From the NCBI RefSeq assembly GCF_006715785.1, contig NZ_VFNX01000003.1, forward strand, positions 248,001-312,000: a stretch of 64,000 nucleotides of DNA, read 5' to 3'. The notes beneath the pieces were generated by a model. That model saw only the letters and a list, made by a program, of their open reading frames with translations, did no database searches and was not told the origin of the DNA. This stretch comes from Streptomyces puniciscabiei. Its GTDB lineage: Bacteria > Actinomycetota > Actinomycetes > Streptomycetales > Streptomycetaceae. The translations under genes and the position numbers were made by a program. Below, piece after piece: positions 18,007 through 26,145 of the stretch. Positions within the stretch are counted from its first letter, which is position 1; the number at the start of each line of letters is the position of its first letter.

Positions 18007-18351
18007 ATGGCCGACTCCCTCGAACTCGAAGCGCTGTGGGAGGACTTCCACCGCGTGGTGAACATGACCTCGGCCGAGCTCGCGGCCTGGCTGCGGGTCC
18101 GGGACGCCGAGGAGGAGACCGAGCCGCTGCCCGAACAGGCGGGCCCGGAGACCGGACAGCATGTCCTCGCCATCCTCCAGAAGCGCCGCACCGACCTCAC
18201 CGACGACGACATCCGCGTGATGCACCAGGTCGTCGACACGGTCGGGGACCTGGTGGACATGGCGGACGAGCCGGAACCGGAGACGGCGCCGGAGGACACC
18301 CGCCGCCGGCACCAGCTGATGACACTGGGCCACGACCCGCTCAAGCCGTAG
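18007..18351 (+). CDS. DUF3140 family protein
   Basis: 114 aa, acidic. Recognised by ELEALWEDFHRVVNMTSAELAAWL and TGQHVLAILQKRRTDLTDDD with HQVVDTVGDLVDM, the body of DUF3140, a family seen in bacteria and fungi and often next to stress genes. GGAAGGGGAGG precedes the ATG. It lies 29 bases after dps and two bases before the HhH gene, so probably one transcript. Function unknown. Confidence 0.85.
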   Translation: MADSLELEALWEDFHRVVNMTSAELAAWLRVRDAEEETEPLPEQAGPETGQHVLAILQKRRTDLTDDDIRVMHQVVDTVGDLVDMADEPEPETAPEDTRRRHQLMTLGHDPLKP

Positions 18352-18353
18352 CG

Positions 18354-19001
18354 ATGAACCGCGACGAGAGAGTCCTGCGCGAGCTGCTGTCCGCGTACGG
18401 GCAGACCTACGCCGAGGAGGCGGGCATCAGGCTGAAGGACACCCCGCAGCCGCTGTACCGGCTGCTCGTCCTGGCCCTGCTGCTCAGCGCCCGGATCCGC
18501 GCCTCGGTCGCGGTGGCCACGGCGCAGGCCCTGCACGAGGACCACCTCGACAGCCCGCGCCGCATGGCCGAGGCCGACTGGCAGCAGCGGGTGGACGCGC
18601 TCGGCCGCGGCGGCTACCGGCGCTACGACGAGCGCACCGCCACCCAACTCGGCGACGGCGCCGAGCTGTTGCTGGACCGCTGGTCCGGCGACCTGCGCCG
18701 GTTGCACGAGGAGGCGCACGGCGACACCGGGGAACTCAGGCGGCTGCTCCAGGAGGAGCCGGGCATCGGTCCGGCGGGCGCCGACATCTTCCTGCGCGAG
18801 GCCCAGCGGGTCTGGCGCGAGATCGCGCCCTACCTGGACGACAAGGCGCTCTCCGGAGCACAGCGGCTCGGCCTGCCGAAGGACCCGGACAAGCTCACCG
18901 AGCTCGCCAGGAACACCGAACCGGCCGTACTGGCCGCCGCGTTGGTGCGGGCCGCACTCGACAAGGAGGTGGCCGAAGACTGTCTGCGCCGCGCGGCATG
19001 A
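18354..19001 (+). CDS. Endonuclease III-like HhH protein
   Basis: 215 aa. The start RELLSAYGQTYAEEAGIRLK and the PLYRLLVLALLLSARIRASVA helix resemble the HhH-GPD DNA-glycosylase fold, with a helix-hairpin-helix EEPGIGPAGADIFL near residue 145. The usual catalytic Lys of endonuclease III and the C-terminal iron-sulfur Cys cluster are not seen, so DNA binding is likely and glycosylase activity uncertain. The ATG follows the DUF3140 stop by two bases (tagcgATG), indicating coupling. The neighbours (Dps, DUF3140) suggest DNA protection. Confidence 0.75.
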   Translation: MNRDERVLRELLSAYGQTYAEEAGIRLKDTPQPLYRLLVLALLLSARIRASVAVATAQALHEDHLDSPRRMAEADWQQRVDALGRGGYRRYDERTATQLGDGAELLLDRWSGDLRRLHEEAHGDTGELRRLLQEEPGIGPAGADIFLREAQRVWREIAPYLDDKALSGAQRLGLPKDPDKLTELARNTEPAVLAAALVRAALDKEVAEDCLRRAA

Positions 19002-19049
19002 TCGTGTCAGACTGCTGCTCGCATCCCGGCGGGAGTGAAGGAGCAGCGG

Positions 19050-19850
19050 GTGACGGAGGCCGAGCCGGCCGCACAGCACATCGACACCACACGGCCGCAC
19101 CCGGCCAGGGTGTACGACTGGTTCCTCGGCGGCAAGGACAACTACCCCGTCGACGAGCGACTCGGCCGGCGGATCGCGGCGGTGGACGACGGCGGCGCAC
19201 CGCGCGCGGCCCGCGCCAACCGGGCGTTCATGCACCGGGCCACGCGCGCGCTCGCCGAGGACGGCATCCGCCAGTTCCTGGACATCGGCACCGGCATACC
19301 GACCGAGCCGAACCTGCACCGGATCGCGCAGTCGGTGGCGCCCGACGCGCGGGTCGTCTACGTCGACAACGACCCGATCGTGCTGGCCCACGCGGGCGCA
19401 CTGCTGCGCGGCACTCCGGAGGGCGTGACCGAGTACGTGCAGGCCGACGCCCGCGATCCGCACGCCATCCTCGGACAGGCCGCCCGGGTCCTGGACTTCG
19501 GCCGTCCGGTGGCCCTCTCCCTGATCGCACTGCTGCACTTCGTCGCCGACGAGGACGGCGCCCACGAGGTGGTGGCGACATTGGTCGACGCGCTCGCCCC
19601 GGGCAGCTGCCTGGTGCTGTCGATGATGACGGCCGACTTCGAGCCGGAGAACGTGCACAAGGGCATCGCCGCGTACGCCGCCGGCGGGGTGACCCTGGTC
19701 GCACGGTCCCGGGACGAGGTCGCCGCCTTCTTCGAGGGACTGGATCTGCTGGAGCCGGGCGTCGTCCCCGTCGACGGCTGGCGCACCGCACAGCCCCCGG
19801 CCGGCGCCGGGCCGGTCTCACTGTACGGCGCGGTGGGCCGCAAGCCCTGA
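19050..19850 (+). CDS. SAM-dependent methyltransferase, DUF574 family (copy 1)
   Basis: 266 aa. DUF574 (Methyltransf_19) hallmark PARVYDWFLGGKDNYPVDE at the N-terminus, then SAM-binding FLDIGTGIPTEPNLH and VVYVDNDPIVLAHAGALL. Such proteins are abundant in Streptomyces; their substrates are largely unknown. GTG 19050 is chosen because AAGGAG lies seven bases upstream; GTG 19035 would add five residues. A closely similar paralogue lies at 20972-21784, with a HAD phosphatase between them. Confidence 0.88.
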   Translation: MTEAEPAAQHIDTTRPHPARVYDWFLGGKDNYPVDERLGRRIAAVDDGGAPRAARANRAFMHRATRALAEDGIRQFLDIGTGIPTEPNLHRIAQSVAPDARVVYVDNDPIVLAHAGALLRGTPEGVTEYVQADARDPHAILGQAARVLDFGRPVALSLIALLHFVADEDGAHEVVATLVDALAPGSCLVLSMMTADFEPENVHKGIAAYAAGGVTLVARSRDEVAAFFEGLDLLEPGVVPVDGWRTAQPPAGAGPVSLYGAVGRKP

Positions 19851-19862
19851 CGCGGCCGTACC

Positions 19863-19880
19863 GCCGGGCGTGCGCCCGGC
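19863..19880. terminator. Bidirectional terminator-like hairpin
   Basis: GCCGGG (19863-19868) and CCCGGC (19875-19880) flank a six-base loop; the symmetry extends into the loop. It sits in the 42-base gap between convergent genes ending at 19850 and 19893, a natural place for a shared terminator. Confidence 0.55.
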
Positions 19881-19892
19881 GCCGGCAGCCGG

Positions 19893-20747
19893 TTACAGGC
19901 CGAGTACGCGGGAGATCGTCCGCAGCACGCCGTTGTCGTTGTTGGACGGGGCGAGGTGGCGGGCCCGGCGGAGGACCTCCGGGTGGGCGTTGGCCATGGC
20001 GAAGGACCAGTCGGCGGCGGCCAGCATCTCCAGGTCGTTGAGGTAGTCGCCGAAGACCATGGTCTGCGCGGGCGTGATGCCGAGCGCCCGCTGGAGGCCG
20101 CGCAGTGCGGTGCCCTTGTCGGCGGTGCGGTTCATGACGTCCACCCAGTGCTCGCCGGAGACGACGACCTTGTGGGTGGCGGCGACGTCCTGCAGCGCCG
20201 GGGCGATGGTGTGCTCGGCGGAGCCGAAGTCGAACAGGGCGACCTTGATCACGTCGTCGTCGACGGCGGTGACGTCCTCGACCACCCGGTGCTCGACGTA
20301 GTACTGGCGGACCTCGGCCAGGAACGCCTCGTCGGTGCGCTCGACGTACGCGGACCGCTTGCCGCAGACGACGGCGCCCACGTCGGCCCCGTCCGCGACC
20401 AGCCCCCGTACCGTCCGGGCGACCTCGGCGGCGACGGACTTCTCCAGCGGGTCGGAGCTCAGCTCCACGCCGTCGCGGACCACGTACGTGCCGTTCTCCG
20501 CGATGAACACCATGCCCTCGGCGACCTCGGCGAACTGCCGGGCCAGCGTGGCGTACTGGCGGCCGCTCGCCGGACTGAACAGCACACCGCGGCGGCGCAG
20601 TTCGGCGAGGGTCGGCCACAGGCCGTCGGGGATCCGCTTGGCGTCGTCCAGCAGCGTGCCGTCCATGTCGGTGACGATCAGCCGGATGTCGGCGGGGCCC
20701 GCGGACGGTCCGGGGGTGTCGAGGAGGGGCGTGGGCGTGACGGGCAT
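19893..20747 (-). CDS. Cof-type HAD-IIB phosphatase
   Basis: 284 aa. HAD motif I VTDMDGTLLDD, motif II VLFSPASGRQYATL, Lys motif NRTADKGTALRGLQRAL and motif IV FGDYLNDLEMLAAADWSFAM, with the IIB cap between. Cof-type enzymes remove phosphate from sugar phosphates, FMN or PLP-like substrates. A 15-residue Pro/Thr-rich N-terminus precedes the domain. It lies between two DUF574 methyltransferase genes on the other strand. Confidence 0.9.
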   Translation of the reverse strand: MPVTPTPLLDTPGPSAGPADIRLIVTDMDGTLLDDAKRIPDGLWPTLAELRRRGVLFSPASGRQYATLARQFAEVAEGMVFIAENGTYVVRDGVELSSDPLEKSVAAEVARTVRGLVADGADVGAVVCGKRSAYVERTDEAFLAEVRQYYVEHRVVEDVTAVDDDVIKVALFDFGSAEHTIAPALQDVAATHKVVVSGEHWVDVMNRTADKGTALRGLQRALGITPAQTMVFGDYLNDLEMLAAADWSFAMANAHPEVLRRARHLAPSNNDNGVLRTISRVLGL

Positions 20748-20971
20748 GTCCTGCTTCCGGTCGGGGACGGCGTACCGGTCCAGTCTTCCTCATGGGCCGA
20801 GACGTCCTGGAGCCGGTTCCACATCGACCGGAACATCCCGAAAGAGACCTTCCTGGAGCGAAACGTTCCGGAGCCGCCCCGAACCGCCCATGCTGTGCGT
20901 TTCCCGGGACAGCGCGATCACCGGGCGGCACAATGACGGCGGAGGACCGCGAGCGTCAGAAGGGCGGCGAC

Positions 20972-21784
20972 GTGACCGAGGGGCACACTCCGACGACCGG
21001 ACCGCAGAAGCTGGACACCTCCGTGGCGCACAACGCCCGGGTGTGGAACTACTGGATCGGCGGCAAGGACAACTACGAGGTCGACCAGCGGGTCGGTGAG
21101 CACGTCGCCGGGATGTTCCCGGTGATCCGGGCGGTGGCCCGCGCGGACCGGGAGTTCCTGGCCCGGGCGGTGCGGTTCCTGACCGCCGAGCGCGGGATAC
21201 GGCAGTTCCTGGACGTCGGCACCGGCCTGCCGACCGTGGAGAACACCCACGAGATCGCGCAGCGGATCGCACCCGAGTCCCGGATCGTGTACGTCGACAA
21301 CGACCCGATCGTGCTGGTGCACGCACGCTCGCTGCTCACGAGCTCTCCCGAGGGCGTCACCGACTACATCGACGCCGATGTGCACGACCCGGACGCCATC
21401 GTGCAGCGCGCCGCCGAGACCCTGGACCTGACCCGGCCGGTCGCCCTGATGATGCTGGGGATCCTGAACTTCGTGCTGGACACCGGCGAGGCCCGGGACA
21501 TCGTGCGGCGGCTGCTGGCGGCGCTGCCCTCGGGCAGCCACCTCGTCCTCACCCACCCGACCCACGACGCCGACGTGGGCGGTGAGGGCAACCGGGCCGC
21601 GATGGAGTTCTGGAACGCCAACGCCACTCCGCCGATCACCGCCCGCAGCCGCGCGGAGATCGCCGGATTCCTCGACGGCCTGGAGCTGGTCGAGCCGGGT
21701 CTGGTGCCCTGCTCGCAGTGGCGCGCCGAGGCGGAGCCCGCCGCCGCGGTGCCGCAGTTCGGCGCCGTGGCCGTGAAACCCTGA
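20972..21784 (+). CDS. SAM-dependent methyltransferase, DUF574 family (copy 2)
   Basis: 270 aa. NARVWNYWIGGKDNYEVDQR, FLDVGTGLPTVENTHEIAQR and IVYVDNDPIVLVHARSLL closely match the paralogue at 19050-19850, so the two probably arose by local duplication. GTG 20972 has AAGGG seven bases upstream and aligns with the start of the paralogue; ATG 20933 would add 13 residues. The substrate is unknown. Confidence 0.88.
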   Translation: MTEGHTPTTGPQKLDTSVAHNARVWNYWIGGKDNYEVDQRVGEHVAGMFPVIRAVARADREFLARAVRFLTAERGIRQFLDVGTGLPTVENTHEIAQRIAPESRIVYVDNDPIVLVHARSLLTSSPEGVTDYIDADVHDPDAIVQRAAETLDLTRPVALMMLGILNFVLDTGEARDIVRRLLAALPSGSHLVLTHPTHDADVGGEGNRAAMEFWNANATPPITARSRAEIAGFLDGLELVEPGLVPCSQWRAEAEPAAAVPQFGAVAVKP

Positions 21785-21870
21785 CGCCGGTCCGGGCGGA
21801 CCGACGCCGGGCAGGACAACGGCACGCACCGGCGCCGAGAGGGACGTGCGGGCCGTGGCGGCGGGCTTCA

Positions 21871-21904
21871 CCGAGGAGGACGTATGGCCGAGGAGGACGT
21901 ATGA
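21871..21904 (+). promoter_or_regulatory. Duplicated RBS/start with a 6-codon micro-ORF before the ligase gene
   Basis: CCGAGGAGGACGTATG occurs twice, 21871-21886 and 21888-21903 (period 17). The first copy starts a micro-ORF (ATG 21884; Met-Ala-Glu-Glu-Asp-Val, stop TGA 21902-21904) whose stop overlaps the ATG of the second copy, the real gene start. Ribosomes could initiate at either site, and the micro-ORF is arranged for translational coupling. Confidence 0.6.
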
Positions 21905-23304
21905 CCACCCTTGCCGACCCCGTGCCCGGCGGGCGCCCGGAGGATCTGCGCCGGGTCGCGGGACTCACGGCCGACCTCGCCGCGCGGGGCGTGCGCGGGA
22001 TCGTGCTGGCCTATGTGGACACCGCGGGTGTCTGCCGGGTGAAGACCATCCCGACGGCCCGGCTGGAGGCGGCCGTGTCCTGGGGTGTCGGCATGTCCCC
22101 GGTGTTCGACACCTTCCTCGCCGACGACTCGATCGTCACCACCGACGTCCTCGGCTCCCCGGACGGTGACCTCAGGCTCTATCCGGACCTGGACCGGCTG
22201 GTGGAACTGGCCGGGCAGCCCGGCTGGGCGTGGGCGCCGGTGGACCGGATCACCCAGGAGGGCACCCGGCACCCCGGCTGTGCCCGAACCTTTCTGCGCC
22301 GGATCGTCGCCGGCGCCGAGGAGCGGCACGGCCTGGCCTTCAAGGCGGCGATCGAGGTGGAGTGGGCGGTCGGGCTCGGCTCGGCACCGGCCGGGGAGTT
22401 CGTGCCGGCGGTGTCCGGCCCGGCGTACGGCGCGATCCGGCAGGTCGAGCTGAGCGACTACACCGCCGATCTGCTGGCCGCGCTCGCCGCGCAGGACGTG
22501 CCCGTCGACCAGCTCCACCCCGAGTACGCGGCCGGGCAGTTCGAGGTCTCGGCGGGCGCGCTGGACCCGGTGGCTGCGGCCGACCGCAGCGTGCTGGTCC
22601 GGCAGACGATCCGGGCGGTCGCGCAGCGGCACGGCCTCAGGGTGTCGTTCTCACCCGCGGTGTCCGCCGAGGGGGTCGGCAACGGCGGCCATCTGCATCT
22701 GTCCTGCTGGCGTGGCGGTACGAATCTGCACGCGGGCGGGGATCGCCGCCACGGCATGACGCCGGAGGCGGAGTCCTTCGCGGCCGGGATCCTGGCCCGG
22801 CTGCCCGCGCTGACGGCCGTCACGGCGCCGAGCCCCGCCAGCTATCTGCGGCTCAGACCCTCCCAGTGGGCGGGCGTGTTCACCGCCTGGGGCCGGGAGA
22901 CCCGGGAGGCCGCGCTGCGGGTGATCACCGGCTCGGCGGGCCGCCGGGAGCAGGAGGCCAACCTGGAGGTCAAACCGGTCGACCTGGCCGCCAACCCCTA
23001 TCTCGCCCTCGGCTGTGTCATCGCCGCCGGTCTGGACGGGATCGACGCCTCCCTCGCCCTCCCGGAGGAGATCACCGGCGATCCGGCCCGGTACGGCCCG
23101 GACGAGGCGGCCGCCCTCGGGGTGCGGCGGCTGCCGCAGTCGCTGCCGCAGGCCGCCCGGGAGTTCCGGGCGGACGAGGTGCTGCGGGCCGCGCTGGGCC
23201 CGGTCCTCGCGGACGCGGTGACCGCCGTACGGCTCGGCGAGGCGGCCGCCGTCCAGGGCCTGGACGACGCGCGGGTGGCGGCGGCCTACCGCTGGGTGTA
23301 CTGA
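21901..23304 (+). CDS. Glutamine synthetase-like gamma-glutamyl ligase
   Basis: 467 aa. GS fold: beta-grasp N-terminal domain (VLAYVDTAGVCRVKTIPTAR), then catalytic blocks KAAIEVEWAVG, QFEVSAGALDPVAAAD, GNGGHLHLSCWRGG, SYLRLRPSQWAGVFTAWGRE and NLEVKPVDLAANPYLALGC. It lacks the NLYDLPPEE adenylylation region of true GlnA, so it probably joins glutamate to an amine other than ammonia, as in GlnA3/GlnA4-type Streptomyces enzymes. GAGGAGG precedes ATG 21901. The next gene, three bases on, encodes an amidohydrolase; in fungal FluG the same two domains are fused. Confidence 0.88.
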   Translation: MTTLADPVPGGRPEDLRRVAGLTADLAARGVRGIVLAYVDTAGVCRVKTIPTARLEAAVSWGVGMSPVFDTFLADDSIVTTDVLGSPDGDLRLYPDLDRLVELAGQPGWAWAPVDRITQEGTRHPGCARTFLRRIVAGAEERHGLAFKAAIEVEWAVGLGSAPAGEFVPAVSGPAYGAIRQVELSDYTADLLAALAAQDVPVDQLHPEYAAGQFEVSAGALDPVAAADRSVLVRQTIRAVAQRHGLRVSFSPAVSAEGVGNGGHLHLSCWRGGTNLHAGGDRRHGMTPEAESFAAGILARLPALTAVTAPSPASYLRLRPSQWAGVFTAWGRETREAALRVITGSAGRREQEANLEVKPVDLAANPYLALGCVIAAGLDGIDASLALPEEITGDPARYGPDEAAALGVRRLPQSLPQAAREFRADEVLRAALGPVLADAVTAVRLGEAAAVQGLDDARVAAAYRWVY

Positions 23305-23306
23305 CC

Positions 23307-24542
23307 ATGGCCACGCCGGGAGCGGTCCACGAGGCCCTCGCGGGGCTGGAGTTGGTGGACCACCACTGCCACGGCGCGGTGACGGCCGGCCTCACGCCCG
23401 AGGAGCTGGCCTCGCTGCTGACCGAGGGCGAGGCCTGGCCCGGCGTCTCCCCCTTCGACACCCCGGCCGGCGTGGCCGTACGCCGGCACTGCGCGCCCCT
23501 GCTGGACCTGCCCCGGCACGCACCGCCGGCCGACTACGCGGCCCGCCGCGCGGAACTGGGCCCGCGCGAGGTCAACCGCCGCTTCCTGCGGGCCGCGGGA
23601 GCCGGGGCCTTCCTGGTGGACACCGGCTACGCCCCGCACCCGCTCACCTCCCCCGCCGAGCTGGCGGCGGCCTCCGGTGCCGCCGCCTTCGAGGTCGTAC
23701 GCCTGGAACAGGTGGCGGAGGCGGTGGCCGCGGGGGGCGTCGAGCCGGGCGAGTACGCGGCCCGCTTCCGTGCCGCCGCCGAGGAGGCGGCACGGCGGCC
23801 GGGCGTGGTGGCGGTGAAGTCGGTGGCCGCCTACCGCACCGGCTTCGCCGTGGACCCGGCGCGCCCGGCGGACGCCGAGGTGACGGAGGCCGCCCGGCGC
23901 TGGCTCACGGCGAGACCGGATGGGGACGGGGCCCGGCTCACCGACCCGGTTCTGGTGCGGCACCTGCTGTGGACCGCCGTCGACCTCGGCCTGCCGCTGC
24001 AGCTGCACACCGGCTTCGGCGACGCCGACCTGCGGCTGCACCACGCCGACCCGGCCCTGCTGACCGACTGGCTGCGGCTGGTCTCCGGCACGGTCCCGGT
24101 ACTGCTGCTGCACTGCTGGCCGTACCACCGCCAGGCCGCCTATCTGGCCGCGGTCTTCGAGCGGGTGTACCTGGACGTGGGCCTCGCCCTGCACCACACG
24201 GGCCCGGCCCGATGCCGGGCGGTGCTGGAGGAGGCGCTGGAGGTCACCCCCTTCCGCAAACTGCTGTACAGCTCCGACGCCTACGGTCTGGCCGAATTCC
24301 ACCATCTCGGCGCCCTGTGCTTCCGGCAGGGTCTCGCCGGTCTCCTCCAGGCCCGTGTCGACGCCGACGAGCTGAGCCTGCCCGACGCCCTGCGGATCGC
24401 CGCCTGGACCGGCCGCGACAACGCGCTGCGCCTCTACGGACTCCAGGAACTCCACGGATTCCACGGATTTCGCGGACTCTTCGGACCGCCCGTATCCGAC
24501 CCGGCCCGCGATCCCAGCGGGCCCCCCACCCGGAAAGTATGA
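23307..24542 (+). CDS. Amidohydrolase family protein (FluG N-domain-like)
   Basis: 411 aa. TIM-barrel metal hydrolase: LVDHHCHGAVTAGL gives the N-terminal HxH-type ligands, later LHTGFGDADLRLHHADP, VLLLHCWPYHRQAAYLA and LLYSSDAYGLAEFHHLG provide His and Asp ligands, as in amidohydrolase-2/uronate isomerase-like enzymes. It starts two bases after the stop of the ligase gene. The C-terminal 20 or so residues (GFHGFRGLFGPPV) come from a degenerate DNA repeat and are probably disordered. It may hydrolyse a gamma-glutamyl amide or a related compound; this is inference from the pairing. Confidence 0.87.
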   Translation: MATPGAVHEALAGLELVDHHCHGAVTAGLTPEELASLLTEGEAWPGVSPFDTPAGVAVRRHCAPLLDLPRHAPPADYAARRAELGPREVNRRFLRAAGAGAFLVDTGYAPHPLTSPAELAAASGAAAFEVVRLEQVAEAVAAGGVEPGEYAARFRAAAEEAARRPGVVAVKSVAAYRTGFAVDPARPADAEVTEAARRWLTARPDGDGARLTDPVLVRHLLWTAVDLGLPLQLHTGFGDADLRLHHADPALLTDWLRLVSGTVPVLLLHCWPYHRQAAYLAAVFERVYLDVGLALHHTGPARCRAVLEEALEVTPFRKLLYSSDAYGLAEFHHLGALCFRQGLAGLLQARVDADELSLPDALRIAAWTGRDNALRLYGLQELHGFHGFRGLFGPPVSDPARDPSGPPTRKV

Positions 24543-24549
24543 TCAAGCA

Positions 24550-25086
24550 ATGTCTGACATGACCGAGACGACGCCCGGCTGGCTGACCACGGACGAGCTG
24601 GAAATGGCCAGGGCCCGGATGCCGATCCTGTACGTCGAGGCCGTGCCCGTGCGCGTGGACGACAGCGGCGAAGTGACCAGCATCGGACTGCTGCTGCGGA
24701 TCGGCCCGGACGGGACGGTCAGCCGGACCCTGGTCTCCGGCCGCGTGCTGCACCACGAGCGGGTCCGCGACGCGTTGCTGCGCCACCTGGAGAAGGACCT
24801 CGGCCCGGTCGCGCTCCCCCGCGTCCCGCCGTCCCTGCAGCCGTTCACGGTGGCGGAGTACTTCCCGACGGCGGGCATCACGCCGTACCACGACCCGCGC
24901 CAGCACGCGGTGTCCCTCGCCTACATCGTCCCGGTCACCGGTGACTGCCGCCCCCGGCAGGACGCGCTGGACCTGGTCTGGTTCAGCCCGCAGGAGGCCG
25001 TCTCCCCGGCGGTGCAGAGCGAGATGCCGGGCGGGCACGGAGTGCTGCTGAAGCAGGCGCTCGCGCACGTGGGTCTGGCCCTCTGA
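24550..25086 (+). CDS. DUF4916 (Nudix-clan) protein with degenerate Nudix box
   Basis: 178 aa. WLTTDELEMARARMPILYVE is the DUF4916 start, followed by a Nudix-like beta sheet (IGLLLRIGPDGTV). In the box position GRVLHHERVRDALLRHLEKD keeps the leading Gly, Glu and Arg but the catalytic EE pair reads Lys-Asp, so classical pyrophosphatase activity is doubtful. The second half (PTAGITPYHDPRQHAVSLAY) is family-typical. It follows the amidohydrolase by seven bases and is probably cotranscribed with it and the ligase gene. Confidence 0.8.
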   Translation: MSDMTETTPGWLTTDELEMARARMPILYVEAVPVRVDDSGEVTSIGLLLRIGPDGTVSRTLVSGRVLHHERVRDALLRHLEKDLGPVALPRVPPSLQPFTVAEYFPTAGITPYHDPRQHAVSLAYIVPVTGDCRPRQDALDLVWFSPQEAVSPAVQSEMPGGHGVLLKQALAHVGLAL

Positions 25087-25155
25087 CGCCGACGGCCGCC
25101 TGACCCGCCTGTCTATCAGGCCGGTCAGGCCGCCGACCAGGGGTTTCCCCGTTGC

Positions 25156-25177
25156 GTTCAGGTTGCGTTCAGGTTCG
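25156..25177. promoter_or_regulatory. PHO-box-like direct repeats
   Basis: Two adjacent 11-base units, GTTCAGGTTGC (25156-25166) and GTTCAGGTTCG (25167-25177), match the layout of Streptomyces PhoP sites, which are 11-base direct repeats beginning GTTCA. They lie about 95 bases upstream of the membrane-protein ATG. The GTTCACC consensus is not fully met (GG instead of CC). Confidence 0.4.
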
Positions 25178-25269
25178 TGGCGGTCCGTGGCAACAGCTGC
25201 ACCAGAAGCCCCAAAACAATGGCAAAGAGGGCTGGGGGAAGATCAGTTGGGCGTGCGAAGGTGCGGGCC

Positions 25270-26073
25270 ATGAGCACAGAGCACGTCCTGGATGACCGGC
25301 CCCGCGATCGCGCACGCGCGCGCATACGTGAGAGCGCGAACAAGGTGCCGGAGGTCACCGTCTACTTCTGGATCATCAAGGTCCTCACCACCGGCATGGG
25401 TGAGACCGCGTCCGACTTCCTGGCCCACACACTGGGCAACATCCCGGCGGTCGGCCTCGGCGGTCTCGCGTTCGTGGCATCGCTGGTGCTCCAGTTCGCC
25501 GTCCGCCGGTACGTGGCCTGGATCTACTGGACGGCGATCGTCATGGTCAGCGTGTTCGGCACGATGGCCGCGGACGCGCTCCACGTGGTCGTCGGCGTCC
25601 CGTACACCCTGTCCACCCCGCTGTTCATGATCGCCCTGGCCGCCGTCTTCGCCCTCTGGCACAAGTCCGAGCGCACCCTGTCCATCCACTCCATCCGCAC
25701 CCGGCGCCGCGAGCTCTTCTACTGGGCGGCCGTCCTCGCCACCTTCGCCCTGGGCACCGCCGCGGGCGACCTCACCGCGACGATCGGCCTCGGCTACCTG
25801 GGCTCGGCCGTCCTGTTCGCCGTGGCGATCTGCGTCCCGGCCGTCGCCCACCGCGCCGGCCTGCTGGGCGCGGTGACCGCGTTCTGGACGGCGTACGTCA
25901 TCACCCGCCCGCTCGGCGCCTCCCTCGCCGACTGGATGGCCATGAGCAAGGCGGACGGCCTGGGCTGGGGCCTGGGTCCGGTGACGCTGGCCTGGACGGT
26001 GGCGATCGTCGGCTTCGTGGCTTTCCTGGCGGTGTCCCGACGGGACACCGAGCCGACGTCCGCACACGGATGA
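25270..26073 (+). CDS. COG4705-type integral membrane protein
   Basis: 267 aa. After a charged N-terminus (DRPRDRARARIRES) come about eight hydrophobic helices in repeated units. The first unit has KVPEVTVYFWIIKVLTTGMG and ETASDFLAHTLG; a second begins RRRELFYWAAVLATFALGTA with GDLTATIGLGYLGSAVLF. This internal duplication is characteristic of COG4705, an uncharacterised family of bacterial inner-membrane proteins, possibly transporters. The ATG at 25270 is chosen by family length. A PHO-like repeat lies upstream. Confidence 0.82.
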   Translation: MSTEHVLDDRPRDRARARIRESANKVPEVTVYFWIIKVLTTGMGETASDFLAHTLGNIPAVGLGGLAFVASLVLQFAVRRYVAWIYWTAIVMVSVFGTMAADALHVVVGVPYTLSTPLFMIALAAVFALWHKSERTLSIHSIRTRRRELFYWAAVLATFALGTAAGDLTATIGLGYLGSAVLFAVAICVPAVAHRAGLLGAVTAFWTAYVITRPLGASLADWMAMSKADGLGWGLGPVTLAWTVAIVGFVAFLAVSRRDTEPTSAHG

Positions 26074-26101
26074 CACCGTGTCCTGTCACACGGCCGACCT
26101 T

Positions 26102-26145
26102 TCTGACAGGCCTCTGTCTGACAGGCCCATGTCTGACAGGCCCAT
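26102..26145. repeat. 15-bp tandem repeat, three units
   Basis: TCTGACAGG recurs at 26102, 26117 and 26132, each followed by CCTCTG or CCCATG, giving a 15-base period over about 44 bases. It starts 29 bases after the membrane-protein stop in non-coding sequence. The rest of 26146-26400 shows no convincing gene on either strand. Confidence 0.8.
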
